Part shown: positions 15,724 through 24,816 of the stretch, one piece after another | How the letters are laid out: each line of letters opens with the position of its first letter | Numbering within the stretch: the stretch's first letter is position 1 | DNA from: Betaproteobacteria bacterium | Lineage (GTDB): Bacteria; Pseudomonadota; Gammaproteobacteria; Burkholderiales; SG8-39 | Reading direction: 5' to 3' | NCBI GenBank assembly: GCA_947478805.1 | Contig: CANJXQ010000027.1 | Location: forward strand, 1-34,476 | Length of the DNA: 34,476 bases | The notes under the pieces: model-generated | What the model was told of the DNA's origin: nothing | Databases searched by the model: none | What the model saw: the letters and a program-made list of their open reading frames with translations, nothing else | Made by a program: the position numbers and the translations under genes

Positions 15724-15782
15724 GATGATCTTCTCCTCCGTGGTCCGTCACGCCCTTCGGCGACGCAGTTGCAACGTGGTGC

Positions 15783-15877
15783 AACGCTGACGCATTGAAG
15801 GAATGCTTGCGCATTGCAGTAACGCTTGCGCATTGCAGTAACGCTTGCGCATTGCAGTAACGCTGACGCATTGCAGG
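15783..15877. repeat. Five tandem copies of a 19-bp unit
   Basis: Head-to-tail 19-bp units at 15783, 15802, 15821, 15840 and 15859, then a partial copy. The consensus is AACGCTTGCGCATTGCAGT; units 3 and 4 are identical, and the outer ones differ at 1-4 positions. Each unit holds the palindrome TGCGCA or a variant. The array fills most of the 213-bp gap between the divergent cupin and 2-hydroxyacid dehydrogenase genes, so a multi-site operator is possible. There are no spacers, which excludes CRISPR. Confidence 0.9.
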
Positions 15878-15936
15878 AATGCGATGTTGGGGTGATTATA
15901 GCCACCCGGGTACGAAAGCCGTCGAGGGCATGCCGA

Positions 15937-16911
15937 ATGAGAATCGTTGTTGCGACCAGTGAATTCTTCCAGCCCGATGCGGCGCTGACCGGGCAATTGC
16001 GCGACGCTGCGGGCGCGCTCGATGACATTGCCTTCAGCGACATCGCTGCGCGCGAAGAGCATTTTCGCGACGTGCAATCGGCGGACATCCTGTTCGGCCA
16101 GGTGGTGCCGGAGGCCCTTGCGCATGCGCAGCAGCTGCGCTGGATCCACACCATCGGCGCTGCCATCGAAGGATTGCCCGAAGTGCTGGCTGGCCGCCGC
16201 GTACTGCTCACCGGCGAGAAGGGCAATGTCGGTCCGCCGCTGGCCGAGCAGGCGTTTGCGCTGCTCTTGGCGCTCACGCGCGGCGTCGCCACGGCCCTTC
16301 GCGAACCCGGGCCGCAGATGCGCATGCCTATTCGCGAACGCCAGTGGGAACTGGCCGATCGCGTCATGGCAATCGTTGGTTATGGAGGGACCGGCCGGGC
16401 GCTTGCGCGGCGCGCGCGCGGGTTCGAAATGGCATCGGTGCTGGCGGTGGACCCCGAACCCATTTCCAGCATGGTGAACATCTCCCACATCGATCGCGTT
16501 TATCGGCCCGATGACATCGACGCCTGCCTCGGCGTGGCGGACATCGTGGTCATTTGCGCCCCGCTGACCGCGGCGACGCGGCACTGGTTCAACCGCGAGC
16601 GCTTTGCCGCGATGAAGCCGGGTACGATCCTCATCAACGTGGGGCGCGGCGAGATCGTCGAGGAAGCGGCACTGATGGACGCCCTTGGAAGCGGACGGCT
16701 GTTCGGTGCCGGGCTGGATGTCGCGCCGCGCGACCCGCTGCCGGCCGATCATCCCTTGTGGCGCATGCCCAACGTGGTGGTGACGCCGCATGTTGCCGGC
16801 GGATCACCGCTCAGGATGCAGCGCGCCGTGGCCAACTTTTGCGCCAATCTCAAGTGCTTTCGCCAGGGAACGCCCTTGAATGGCGTGATCGACCTGCAGA
16901 AGGGGTTTTGA
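15937..16911 (+). CDS. D-isomer-specific 2-hydroxyacid dehydrogenase family protein
   Basis: A 324-residue NAD(P)-dependent dehydrogenase. The Rossmann loop is VGYGGTGRALARRARG (~residues 148-163). The substrate/catalytic Arg is in LINVGRGEIVEE (~235), and the catalytic His is in VVTPHVAGG (~285). The acidic residue that pairs with that His, usually Glu in a DVFxxEPLP motif, is Asp here (DVAPRDPLP). The N-terminal domain lacks close similarity to PdxB or SerA. ATG at 15937 is the only well-placed start. It is convergent with the solute-binding protein gene (7-bp gap). It probably reduces a 2-oxoacid or oxidises a 2-hydroxyacid in the surrounding catabolic set. Confidence 0.9.
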   Translation: MRIVVATSEFFQPDAALTGQLRDAAGALDDIAFSDIAAREEHFRDVQSADILFGQVVPEALAHAQQLRWIHTIGAAIEGLPEVLAGRRVLLTGEKGNVGPPLAEQAFALLLALTRGVATALREPGPQMRMPIRERQWELADRVMAIVGYGGTGRALARRARGFEMASVLAVDPEPISSMVNISHIDRVYRPDDIDACLGVADIVVICAPLTAATRHWFNRERFAAMKPGTILINVGRGEIVEEAALMDALGSGRLFGAGLDVAPRDPLPADHPLWRMPNVVVTPHVAGGSPLRMQRAVANFCANLKCFRQGTPLNGVIDLQKGF

Positions 16912-16918
16912 CGCGCGC

Positions 16919-17971
16919 CTACTTGAAGATGCCGGTCCAGTGTTCGCGGTACTTGAGCACCACGTCGGCATTGAAGCTGTCGAGCGGCCAGGGCGTCATG
17001 GAGGATGCCTGGAGCGAGCCCGGGATGCCGGGCAGCGGGCTGGCCGCCTCGCTGCGTCCGTGCCAGATGGTCTGACCCTCGACCGACATGAGCCAGTCGA
17101 TGAGCACCATCGCGGCATTCGGGCGCTTGCTCCAATTGAGCGCGGCCATGGCGTAGACGATGCCCATGGCGGGATTGGGCACGACGAAATCCACCGGGGC
17201 GCCTTTTTCGATCAGCGGCTTGGTGCCCGTGACATTGCCCATGTTGCCCACGGCGACTTCGCCCGCGGCCACGCCCTGCACCAGCGTCGAGGACACGGTG
17301 TACATCTTCGGGTTCTGCGCCTTGAGCTTCTGCAGGTAATCCGTGCCCTGGGTCTTCTCCAGCCAGTCGTACCAGGCGATCACTCCGGTGGAGCCCAGTT
17401 CGACCACGCCGATCCTGCCGCGGAATTCCGGGCGGAGCAGGTCGAGGTAGGTCCTGGGCGGATTGGCAACCTGGGTCTTGTTGTAGAGGATGGTGATGGG
17501 TTCGATGCCGCCGATCACCATGCTGCCTTCGCGCACGTAGGCCGAGGGCCAGTTCACTGCCGACGGTCCGGCCGGCTTGCGAAGCTGGCCTTCCTTGGCG
17601 CGCTCAAGGAACCACAGGAGTTCGGTGCTGAGGAACGCGTCGGCGCCATCGAGGTTATTGGCGCGCTCGGCGGTCATTTTCGTGACCAGTTCGCCGCTGG
17701 GGCCGCGCACGGCTTCAATCTCGATATCGGGATGCGCTTTCTTGAATCCGGCGACGATGCGCTGCAGGAGCGGCACCACCTGCGCGGAGTAGAAGACGAC
17801 CCGGCCTTCCTTCTTCGCGGCGGCCACCACCTTCGCCCACTCGGCAGCCTGGTAATTCGCGGCGAGCGATTGCGCGCGCGCGAGGCCGGCCTGAAGGACG
17901 CAGGCGAGGGCAATGACGAGGGTTGCACCGATGCGCGCCATGGGTGCGGCCGATGCGAATGTGGATGACAT
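16919..17971 (-). CDS. ABC transporter periplasmic solute-binding protein (iron/polyamine-type family)
   Basis: A 350-residue secreted protein. Residues 1-35 form a signal peptide (hydrophobic IGATLVIALACVLQAGLA, cleavage at ARAQ). The mature protein starts with WAKVVAAAKKEGRVVFYSA, typical of extracellular solute-binding proteins of the Fe3+/thiamine/polyamine group, and has an ILYNKTQV segment and a C-terminal LIDWLMSVEGQ helix seen in that group. ATG at 17971 follows GGAGGAG at about 7 bp; the open frame upstream is not coding. No permease or ATPase gene adjoins it, so its transporter is encoded elsewhere. The ligand is unknown. Confidence 0.88.
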   Translation of the reverse strand: MSSTFASAAPMARIGATLVIALACVLQAGLARAQSLAANYQAAEWAKVVAAAKKEGRVVFYSAQVVPLLQRIVAGFKKAHPDIEIEAVRGPSGELVTKMTAERANNLDGADAFLSTELLWFLERAKEGQLRKPAGPSAVNWPSAYVREGSMVIGGIEPITILYNKTQVANPPRTYLDLLRPEFRGRIGVVELGSTGVIAWYDWLEKTQGTDYLQKLKAQNPKMYTVSSTLVQGVAAGEVAVGNMGNVTGTKPLIEKGAPVDFVVPNPAMGIVYAMAALNWSKRPNAAMVLIDWLMSVEGQTIWHGRSEAASPLPGIPGSLQASSMTPWPLDSFNADVVLKYREHWTGIFK

Positions 17972-18039
17972 GCGCTTTCTCCTCCGTGTTGCGCTGCGCT
18001 GGCTCGCGCTGCGACCGCGCAATGATACGGGAGGTGCCA

Positions 18040-18057
18040 CAGTGCCGCTCGGCACTG
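18040..18057 (-). terminator. Hairpin after hemF, possible terminator
   Basis: Perfect inverted repeat CAGTGCCG-CT-CGGCACTG, 20 bp beyond the hemF stop on its strand. No U-run follows, so termination by this hairpin alone is uncertain. Confidence 0.4.
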
Positions 18058-18077
18058 GAATCAGGCGCGCAGCGGAA

Positions 18078-19028
18078 TCAGACCCAGTCGCGCGCCTTGA
18101 GGTAACGCTCGTAGAGTGCGGCTTCCGGGCTCCCCGGCGCGGGATGCCAGTCGTAGCGCCACTTCACGATGGGCGGCATGGACATCAGGATGGACTCGGT
18201 CCGACCGCCCGATTGCAAGCCGAACAGCGTGCCGCGATCAAAGACGAGGTTGAACTCCACGTAGCGGCCGCGACGGTAGGCCTGGAAATCGCGTTCGCGC
18301 TCGCCGTAACCGGTGTTGCGACGGCGCTCGACGATGGGCGCGTAGGCCGGGAGGAAACGGTCGCCCACGCTTTGCAGTAACGCAAAGCAGGTGTCGAAGT
18401 CGGGGGAGGATAAGTCGTCGAAGAAGATGCCGCCGATGCCGCGCGGTTCGTTGCGATGCTTCAGGAAGAAATAATCGTCGCACCACTGCTTGAATTTCGG
18501 GTGCAGGTCGGCGCCGAAGGGCCGCAACGCTTCCTTGCAGGTGGCGTGGAAGTGGGTGCAGTCCTCGTCATTTCCGTAATACGGCGTGAGGTCCATTCCT
18601 CCGCCAAACCACCAGACCGGTTCCTTGCCTTCCGATGTGGCAATGAAGCAGCGCACGTTCATGTGCACCGTCGGAACGTAGGGATTGCGCGGATGCAGCA
18701 CCAGCGATACGCCCATGGCTTCGAAGGCGCGGCCGGCGAGCTCGGGGCGCGCCGCGGTGGCCGAAGGCGGGAGTTTTGCGCCGCGCACGTGCGAGAACGC
18801 CACGCCGCCGCGCTCGAAGAGCTTTCCTTCCTCGATGATGCGGCTGTCGCCGCCGCCGCCCAATGACGAGAGCGCCCCTGATGACGCCGATGCCGGTTCG
18901 CCGCCGCGTTGCCAGCGATCGACACGAAAGGCATTCCCGTCGAGGGCTTCGAGACCGGCGACGATGCGGTCCTGCAGGCCTGTCAGGTATGCCTTGACCG
19001 CGGCTGAATCGGCGTTCGTATCTGCCAT
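18078..19028 (-). CDS. hemF: Oxygen-dependent coproporphyrinogen III oxidase
   Basis: A 316-residue cytosolic enzyme that oxidatively decarboxylates coproporphyrinogen III to protoporphyrinogen IX using O2. Family signatures are plain: [21 protein letters not shown] (split here as NVRCFIAT and [13 protein letters not shown]), [21 protein letters not shown], and the C-terminal [18 protein letters not shown] with KWRYDWHP. Slightly longer than the E. coli enzyme (299 residues). The start at 19028 lies 6 bp after the purD stop, so it ends a purH-purD-hemF operon. Its presence implies aerobic haem synthesis. Confidence 0.97.
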   Translation of the reverse strand: MADTNADSAAVKAYLTGLQDRIVAGLEALDGNAFRVDRWQRGGEPASASSGALSSLGGGGDSRIIEEGKLFERGGVAFSHVRGAKLPPSATAARPELAGRAFEAMGVSLVLHPRNPYVPTVHMNVRCFIATSEGKEPVWWFGGGMDLTPYYGNDEDCTHFHATCKEALRPFGADLHPKFKQWCDDYFFLKHRNEPRGIGGIFFDDLSSPDFDTCFALLQSVGDRFLPAYAPIVERRRNTGYGERERDFQAYRRGRYVEFNLVFDRGTLFGLQSGGRTESILMSMPPIVKWRYDWHPAPGSPEAALYERYLKARDWV

Positions 19029-19034
19029 GGGCGG

Positions 19035-20321
19035 CTACTTTTTCGCGGGCACCGCGCGGTGGCCGATGTCGCTGCGGAACTGCATGCCCTCGAAGCGAAT
19101 GGACTCGACGGCCTGGTAGGCGCGGCGCTGCGCCATCTTGATGGAATCGCCGAGCGCCGTGACGCAGAGCACACGGCCGCCCGCGGTGGTGACATTCTTG
19201 CCATCGAGCACCGTGCCCGCGTGGAACACCTTGCAGTCTTCCGTGCCCTCGGGAATGCCGGTGATGGCGTCACCCTTGCGCGGGGATTCCGGGTAGCCGC
19301 CGGCAGCAAGCACCACGCCCAACGCGGCGCGACGGTCCCAGTCGGCTTCTGCATTCTCCAGCTTGCCTTCGACCGCCAGTTCGATGAGTTCAAGCAGGTC
19401 GCTTTTGAGTCGCAACAGGATGGGTTGCGTTTCCGGGTCGCCGAGCCGGCAATTGAATTCGAGCACTTTCGGGTTGCCGGCCTTGTCGATCATCACGCCC
19501 GCATACAGGAAGCCGGTGTACTGGTGCCCTTCGGCAGCCATGCCGGCGATGACGGGCTGGATCACTTCGCGCACCAGGCGCGCATGGATGGCCGGCGTCA
19601 CCACCGGTGCCGGTGAGTACGCGCCCATGCCGCCGGTGTTGGGGCCGGCGTCGCCGTCCTTCAAGCGCTTGTGATCCTGGCTGGTGGCAAGGGGCAGCAC
19701 GTGGCGGCCGTCGGCCATGACGATGAAGCTGGCTTCCTCGCCGTCGAGGAACGCCTCGATCACCACGCGATTGCCCGCCTCGCCCATGGTGTGTGACACC
19801 ATGAAGCGTTCCACTGCGTCATGCGCTTCGGCAACGGTCATTGCCACTACCACGCCCTTGCCCGCCGCGAGGCCGTCGGCCTTCACGACGATCGGCGCGC
19901 CCGATTTTCCGACTTGGTCATCGATGTAAGCGTGCGCCGACTTCGCATCCGTGAAACTGCCGAAGGCGGCAGTGGGAATCTTGTGCCGCTCCATGAACAG
20001 CTTGGCGAACTCCTTGGAGCTCTCGAGCTGGGCGCAGGCTTGCGTGGGGCCGAAGATGCGCAGGCCCGCGGCGCGGAAGGCATCGACCACGCCTTCGGCC
20101 AGCGGCGCTTCGGGGCCGACCACGGTGAGGTGGATATTTTCCTGCTTGGCAAAGGCTAGCAGGTCGGCGACGCTGCTGATGGCGACATTCTCAAGCCCGG
20201 GTTCCAACGCGGTACCGGCGTTGCCGGGCGCGACATAGACCTTCTGCACGCGCGGGTTGGCGGTGAGCCGCCAGGCGATGGCGTGTTCGCGTCCCCCGGA
20301 GCCGATGACAAGTAGTTTCAT
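19035..20321 (-). CDS. purD: Phosphoribosylamine-glycine ligase (GAR synthetase)
   Basis: A 428-residue ATP-grasp enzyme joining glycine to phosphoribosylamine in purine synthesis. N-terminal VIGSGGREHAIAWRL, the ATP-binding IVVKADGLAAGKGVVVA (~residues 140-156), NTGGMGAYSPAPV and the metal-binding FNCRLGDPETQ are all intact. The length is the same as in E. coli within one residue. It lies 26 bp after purH and 6 bp before hemF on the same strand. Confidence 0.98.
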   Translation of the reverse strand: MKLLVIGSGGREHAIAWRLTANPRVQKVYVAPGNAGTALEPGLENVAISSVADLLAFAKQENIHLTVVGPEAPLAEGVVDAFRAAGLRIFGPTQACAQLESSKEFAKLFMERHKIPTAAFGSFTDAKSAHAYIDDQVGKSGAPIVVKADGLAAGKGVVVAMTVAEAHDAVERFMVSHTMGEAGNRVVIEAFLDGEEASFIVMADGRHVLPLATSQDHKRLKDGDAGPNTGGMGAYSPAPVVTPAIHARLVREVIQPVIAGMAAEGHQYTGFLYAGVMIDKAGNPKVLEFNCRLGDPETQPILLRLKSDLLELIELAVEGKLENAEADWDRRAALGVVLAAGGYPESPRKGDAITGIPEGTEDCKVFHAGTVLDGKNVTTAGGRVLCVTALGDSIKMAQRRAYQAVESIRFEGMQFRSDIGHRAVPAKK

Positions 20322-20347
20322 GTGTCGCGGATTCCCGTGTGCTTTGA

Positions 20348-21931
20348 TCAGTGGCGGAAGTGGCGCACGCCGGTGAAAACCATGGCAACGCCGCGCTCAT
20401 CGGCGGCACCGATGACTTCGTCGTCACGCATGCTGCCGCCGGGCTGGATGACGGCCACAGCGCCCGCATCGATGATCACGTCCAGGCCGTCGCGGAACGG
20501 GAAGAAGGCATCCGATGCGGCGACCGTGTCCTTGAGCGAGAGATTGGCGTTCTGCGCCTTGATGGACGCGATGCGCGCGCTGTCGATGCGGCTCATCTGC
20601 CCTGCGCCCACGCCGATGGTCATGCCGCCGGCGCAGAACACAATGGCGTTGGACTTGACGAACTTGCCGACCTTCCAGGCGAACAACAGGTCGGCGAGCT
20701 GCGCGTCGGTCGGCTTCTTCTTGGTCACGACTTTCAGGTCGGAGGCGGTGATGTCGCGATTGTCGGCGGTCTGGATCAAGAGGCCCGAGCCCACGCGCTT
20801 GACGTCATGGCTGTTGCGGCTATTCTTGCCGTCGGCGCCAGGCGGGATTTCCAGCACCCGCACATTGGCCTTGGCGGCGAAGACCTTGAGCGCATCAGGC
20901 GTGACCTTGGGGGCCATCACGACTTCGACGAACTGCTTGGCAACGGCCTCGGCGGCCGCGCCGTCGAGCGGACGGTTGAACGCGATGATGCCGCCGAAAG
21001 CGGAGGTGGGGTCGGTCTTTAGCGCCTTGGTGTAGGCCTCCAGCGGGTTGGCACCCAGCGCCACGCCGCAGGGATTGGCGTGCTTGATGATGACGCAGGC
21101 AGCCTGCGGGCTGTCGCTGAAGCTCTTCACGCATTCCCACGCGGCATCGGCATCGGCGATGTTGTTGTAGGAGAGCTCCTTGCCCTGCAACTGCCTGGCC
21201 ATGGCCAGTGTGCCCGCGACTGGGTAGAGGTCGCGATAAAAAGCGGCCTTCTGGTGCGGATTCTCGCCGTAGCGCAGGTCCTGCAGCTTGACGAAGCGTC
21301 CATTGGACTGGCCGGGAAACTCGGCGCGCGTGCCGTCAGGCTGCAGCGCGGAGAGGTAATCACTGATCGCCGCATCGTAATTGGAAATGCGGTTGAAGGC
21401 GGCTACCGCGAGCGAGAAGCGCGTGGTGTCGCTGAGGCCTCCGTCGCGCTCGATCTCGGTGAGCACGTCGGCGTACTGCGAAGGGTCGGTGAGTACGGCC
21501 ACGCCCTTCCAGTTCTTTGCGGCCGAACGCACCATGGCCGGGCCGCCGATGTCGATGTTCTCGATCGCGTCCTCCAGCGTGCAACCGGGCTTGGCGACTG
21601 TCGCCTCGAACGGGTAGAGGTTCACCACGAGCAGGTCGATGCCGCTGATGTCGTGGGCGGCGATGGCCGACATGTGCGCCGGCAGGTCGCGCCGCGCCAA
21701 CAGCCCACCGTGGATCTTCGGATGCAGTGTCTTGACCCGGCCATCGAGCATTTCCGGAAATCCGGTGTGGTCGGCGACTTCGGTGACCGCAATGCCATTG
21801 TCGGCGAGCAGTTTGGCGGTGCCGCCGGTGGAGAGGATGCGGATGTTGCGACCGGCGAGGCCGCGGGCGAGTTCAAGCAATCCGGCTTTATCGGAAACGC
21901 TGATCAGGGCCTGGCGAATTGGTGTGGTCAT
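20348..21931 (-). CDS. purH: Bifunctional AICAR transformylase/IMP cyclohydrolase
   Basis: A 527-residue enzyme for the last two steps of IMP synthesis. The N-terminal MGS-like cyclohydrolase domain (residues 1-~150) has [25 protein letters not shown] and NLYPFE. The transformylase domain carries the catalytic Lys-His pair in [13 protein letters not shown] (~265) and [13 protein letters not shown]. Full length (E. coli 529). It is the first gene of purH-purD-hemF, 128 bp downstream of fis, so it may share the dusB-fis transcript as in several other proteobacteria. Confidence 0.98.
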   Translation of the reverse strand: MTTPIRQALISVSDKAGLLELARGLAGRNIRILSTGGTAKLLADNGIAVTEVADHTGFPEMLDGRVKTLHPKIHGGLLARRDLPAHMSAIAAHDISGIDLLVVNLYPFEATVAKPGCTLEDAIENIDIGGPAMVRSAAKNWKGVAVLTDPSQYADVLTEIERDGGLSDTTRFSLAVAAFNRISNYDAAISDYLSALQPDGTRAEFPGQSNGRFVKLQDLRYGENPHQKAAFYRDLYPVAGTLAMARQLQGKELSYNNIADADAAWECVKSFSDSPQAACVIIKHANPCGVALGANPLEAYTKALKTDPTSAFGGIIAFNRPLDGAAAEAVAKQFVEVVMAPKVTPDALKVFAAKANVRVLEIPPGADGKNSRNSHDVKRVGSGLLIQTADNRDITASDLKVVTKKKPTDAQLADLLFAWKVGKFVKSNAIVFCAGGMTIGVGAGQMSRIDSARIASIKAQNANLSLKDTVAASDAFFPFRDGLDVIIDAGAVAVIQPGGSMRDDEVIGAADERGVAMVFTGVRHFRH

Positions 21932-22059
21932 GTGGGAATGCCGGGAAATGGGGATGTCGGATGGGCTGGCTGGTCGGGCTTGACACTGTGGCGCTGCCAG
22001 GCAGCCCCTGTATTGCGATGCGTGGCCATCGCGCGGATGCGCGAACCCCGCGTCGTGCG

Positions 22060-22308
22060 TTACAGCTTGATCTTGAGCGTCTGCATCTTCTTGCGCAGGG
22101 TGTTGCGGTTGATGCCCAGCATTTGCGCTGCAATGGTCTGGTTGCCTTCGGCGCGATCGAGCACCACTTCGAGCAGCGGGCGCTCGACGTTGCGGATGAC
22201 CATGTCATAGACCGAGCGCGGCTTCTCGCCGTCGAGGTCGCGGAAGTATTTCTCGAGTGAGCGGCGGACGGTGTCCGCAATCTCGTTGCCTTGGCGGGCC
22301 GTGCTCAT
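22060..22308 (-). CDS. fis: Fis-family nucleoid-associated DNA-binding protein
   Basis: An 82-residue Fis homologue. The C-terminal helix-turn-helix is clear ([17 protein letters not shown] then [11 protein letters not shown]), preceded by the dimerising helices ([14 protein letters not shown]). It is shorter than E. coli Fis (98), as is usual in betaproteobacteria. ATG at 22308 overlaps the dusB stop as ATGA, so it is translationally coupled; longer starts would run inside dusB. dusB-fis is a conserved pair that controls growth-phase-dependent transcription in enterobacteria. Confidence 0.96.
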   Translation of the reverse strand: MSTARQGNEIADTVRRSLEKYFRDLDGEKPRSVYDMVIRNVERPLLEVVLDRAEGNQTIAAQMLGINRNTLRKKMQTLKIKL

Positions 22309-23327
22309 GCTGCCAGTTCCATTGGTGCTTCCTCCTCGATGTACCGCAGCCGCCGGTCGCTGCCCGCGAGTTCCTCGAAGAAGCGATCCACTGCTTCGAT
22401 TTGCTCCGCGCAAGTCTCCAGCCGGTTCATGCGATGCCTGAAGCTCGCCGAGCCGGCGAGCCCCTTCGTGTACCAGGAAATATGCTTGCGCGCGACCTTG
22501 ACCCCGCGATCAAACCCGTAAAAACCGTACAGGTCATGCAGGTGTTCCAGCAGCACAGTGCGGATTTCGGTAACCAATGGTGGCGGCAGCTTGTCGCCGG
22601 TCGCGAGGAAGTGCTCGATCTCGCGGAAGATCCACGGCCTGCCTTGCGCTGCGCGCCCGATCATGACGCCGTCTGCGCCCGTGTAGGCCAGCACATCGCG
22701 CGCTTCTTCCGGCGTGGTGATATCGCCGTTGGCGATGATGGGAAGGCGGCTTGCCATTTTCACTTCGCGAATGGTGTCGTATTCCGCGTGCCCGGTGTAG
22801 CCGCAGGCACGCGTGCGCCCGTGGATGGAAAGCAGCTGGATGCCGGCGTCTTCGGCGATGCGGGCCACGGTCAGAGCGTTCTTGTTCTGCCGGTCCCAGC
22901 CGGTGCGAAATTTAAGGGTGACCGGCACGTCCACCGCGCCGACCACGGCCTCGAGGATGCGCGCCACCAGGGGCTCGTCGCGCAGCAGCGCGGAGCCTGC
23001 TGCCGCATTGCATACCTTCTTTGCCGGGCAACCCATGTTGATGTCGATGATTTGCGCGCCCTGGTCCACGTTGAAGCGGGCCGCATCGGCCATCATTTTC
23101 GGATCGGCGCCAGCGATCTGCACCGAGATCGGCGAGACTTCGCCATCGTGATTGGCGCGGCGGCGCGTCTTCTCGCTACCCCACAGCAGCGAATTCGATG
23201 CCACCATTTCGGAGACCGCGAGGCCGGCGCCGAACTGCTTGCACAATTGACGGAACGGACGATCGGTGACGCCGGCCATCGGTGCGACAAACAGATTGTT
23301 GCGTAGCTTATGCGAACCGATTTGCAT
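22305..23327 (-). CDS. dusB: tRNA-dihydrouridine synthase B
   Basis: A 340-residue FMN enzyme reducing specific uridines in the tRNA D-loop. Seen: the start FVAPMAGVTDRPFRQL, the catalytic Cys in DINMGCPAKKVCN (~residue 99), FMN-phosphate and substrate motifs LKFRTGWD, IHGRTRACGYTG and IIANGDI. Full length (E. coli 321), with a ~20-residue C-terminal extension. It overlaps fis by 4 bp. Confidence 0.97.
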   Translation of the reverse strand: MQIGSHKLRNNLFVAPMAGVTDRPFRQLCKQFGAGLAVSEMVASNSLLWGSEKTRRRANHDGEVSPISVQIAGADPKMMADAARFNVDQGAQIIDINMGCPAKKVCNAAAGSALLRDEPLVARILEAVVGAVDVPVTLKFRTGWDRQNKNALTVARIAEDAGIQLLSIHGRTRACGYTGHAEYDTIREVKMASRLPIIANGDITTPEEARDVLAYTGADGVMIGRAAQGRPWIFREIEHFLATGDKLPPPLVTEIRTVLLEHLHDLYGFYGFDRGVKVARKHISWYTKGLAGSASFRHRMNRLETCAEQIEAVDRFFEELAGSDRRLRYIEEEAPMELAA

Positions 23328-23608
23328 TTCAAAAACGGGCGTGGTGATTGGCGTGGCGGTGGCGGGGGAGCAATTCTATACCTAATCGTCACGCCGATGA
23401 AAAGCATGGCGCCTAAAAAATAGGCTGCTCAAAATCGTTGTTGCCGGTGTCGCAAGAGGCGCTGACAAGGAAGCGTTGCAGCATGTTTGCGCAAATGCTT
23501 TCTACTGCACAGCGGCGCTGTCTTTGCGAGATTTGAGGCCGTAGAAGTGACGGGTGAAGTACAGGACGCTGGTGCGGAAGAAGGGCCTGCGCAGATTCGC
23601 GCGCGGAT
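23328..23608. other. 281-bp noncoding gap upstream of dusB
   Basis: No gene is supported here. It must hold the dusB-fis(-purH) promoter. A short inverted repeat GCCTA-AAAAA-TAGGC sits at 23411-23425; nothing else is clear. Confidence 0.5.
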
Positions 23609-24775
23609 TCAGGGCAGGGCGCGAGCGCCGAACATCATTCGGCGCGACAGGAAGCGACGCGCGGGCGGAACGGTGTCAAGGAAGGCCAGTGCTGCGCCGC
23701 GTACCGTCGAGCTCATGGGCAGTCGCAGTGAAAATGCGCCGATCAGTCCGTCGGTCAGGCGCACGATGAGTTCGCGATCGAGACGTCGTCGCGATGCGAA
23801 AGCACGCGAGAATGCCGCGCTGCCAAGGTCTTCCGGCCTGTCGTCCAGCGCGCGTGTGCACGCTTCCGCGAGTTCCCAAGCGTCGCGCAGTCCGAGATTC
23901 AGGCCCTGTCCTGCAACCGGATGCAGCGTCTGTGATGCATTGCCGATGGTGACGATCCCGGCGTGCGCCTTTTGATCTTGTACGCGCAGCGACAGTGGGA
24001 ACGCGCTGCGTGGTCCGACAGCGCGAAATTTTCCTGCGCGATCGCCAAAGGTGTGCTGCAGCGAAGTGATAAAGGCGGCGTCGTACATGCCCATCAGGCG
24101 CTCCGCGTTCGCGGGGGGCGAAGTCCACACCAGCGCGTAACGATTCCTGTACGGCAATAGCGCCACAGGGCCGTCCGGTGTGAATCGCTCCCAGGCGCGA
24201 TTGCCATGCGATGGCTCGGTGTCGACTTCGCAGACCACGGCGCTTTGACGGTAATCCTTGATGCGCGCTCCGGGACTCTCCTCGCTCCCGTGACCCGGTC
24301 GGCCGCCGTCCGCAATCACAAGCAGTCGCGTGCGGACGGATTGCGAGGCCAGGCGCGCTTCGATGCCGTCAGGCGAAGGCTTCCAGTCGAGCAGCCTGTC
24401 TTCGCGCATTGCGATGGCAGGCAAGTGGCCGGTCGCGGTGCGTTCGACCAGTTCGCGATAACTGACCACATGGCCCAGCGCGTCGATGCCGTGATCGGCC
24501 GCCGTGATCACGGTTCGGCCAAAGCCGCCGCGCTGCGACACATGTATATGGTGTATGGGCGTCGCGGGCAGCCCTTGCCAGAGCCCGAGGCGCTCGAGGA
24601 TGAGCCGGCTGCCATGTGAAAGCGCGATGGGGCGATCCGCAGCCGTGGAGCCGGCGCGCACCTGCAGCACGGAGAGTCCCTTCCCCGTGCCGCGGCCCGC
24701 CAGGGGCGCGAGTGCGTGTGCGAGCACCGAGCCGACCGGCCCGCCGCCTGCGATGACGATGTCGAATGGCTCCAA
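23609..24775 (-). CDS. ubiH: UbiH/UbiF/VisC-family FAD-dependent hydroxylase
   Basis: A 388-residue FAD monooxygenase of ubiquinone synthesis, expected to hydroxylate the quinone ring. N-terminal FAD loop FDIVIAGGGPVGSVLAHAL, the family IALSHGSRLILERLGLW, a relaxed DG motif (VIADGGRPGHG), and the classic TLHPVAGQGLNLGLRDAWELAE near residue 285 are visible. No ATG begins the homologous region. The best start is TTG at 24775 with AGGA 7 bp upstream, 41 bp after pepP; the pepP-ubiH order matches E. coli. UbiH is the most likely identity, but UbiF or UbiI-like specificity cannot be excluded. Confidence 0.88.
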   Translation of the reverse strand: MEPFDIVIAGGGPVGSVLAHALAPLAGRGTGKGLSVLQVRAGSTAADRPIALSHGSRLILERLGLWQGLPATPIHHIHVSQRGGFGRTVITAADHGIDALGHVVSYRELVERTATGHLPAIAMREDRLLDWKPSPDGIEARLASQSVRTRLLVIADGGRPGHGSEESPGARIKDYRQSAVVCEVDTEPSHGNRAWERFTPDGPVALLPYRNRYALVWTSPPANAERLMGMYDAAFITSLQHTFGDRAGKFRAVGPRSAFPLSLRVQDQKAHAGIVTIGNASQTLHPVAGQGLNLGLRDAWELAEACTRALDDRPEDLGSAAFSRAFASRRRLDRELIVRLTDGLIGAFSLRLPMSSTVRGAALAFLDTVPPARRFLSRRMMFGARALP

Positions 24776-24816
24776 CGGAGTGTCCTGATGCGCTTGCTGG
24801 GGGAATTGCGTCGGGA

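Noticed and set aside
15783-15877. Short regular repeats as a CRISPR array or plasmid iteron origin
   Set aside because: Units abut with no spacers, no cas genes are present, and there is no replication protein gene nearby.
23487-23975. Rightward 162-codon frame over the end of ubiH
   Set aside because: Arg/Ser/Ala-rich shadow of ubiH; no ribosome site or similarity.
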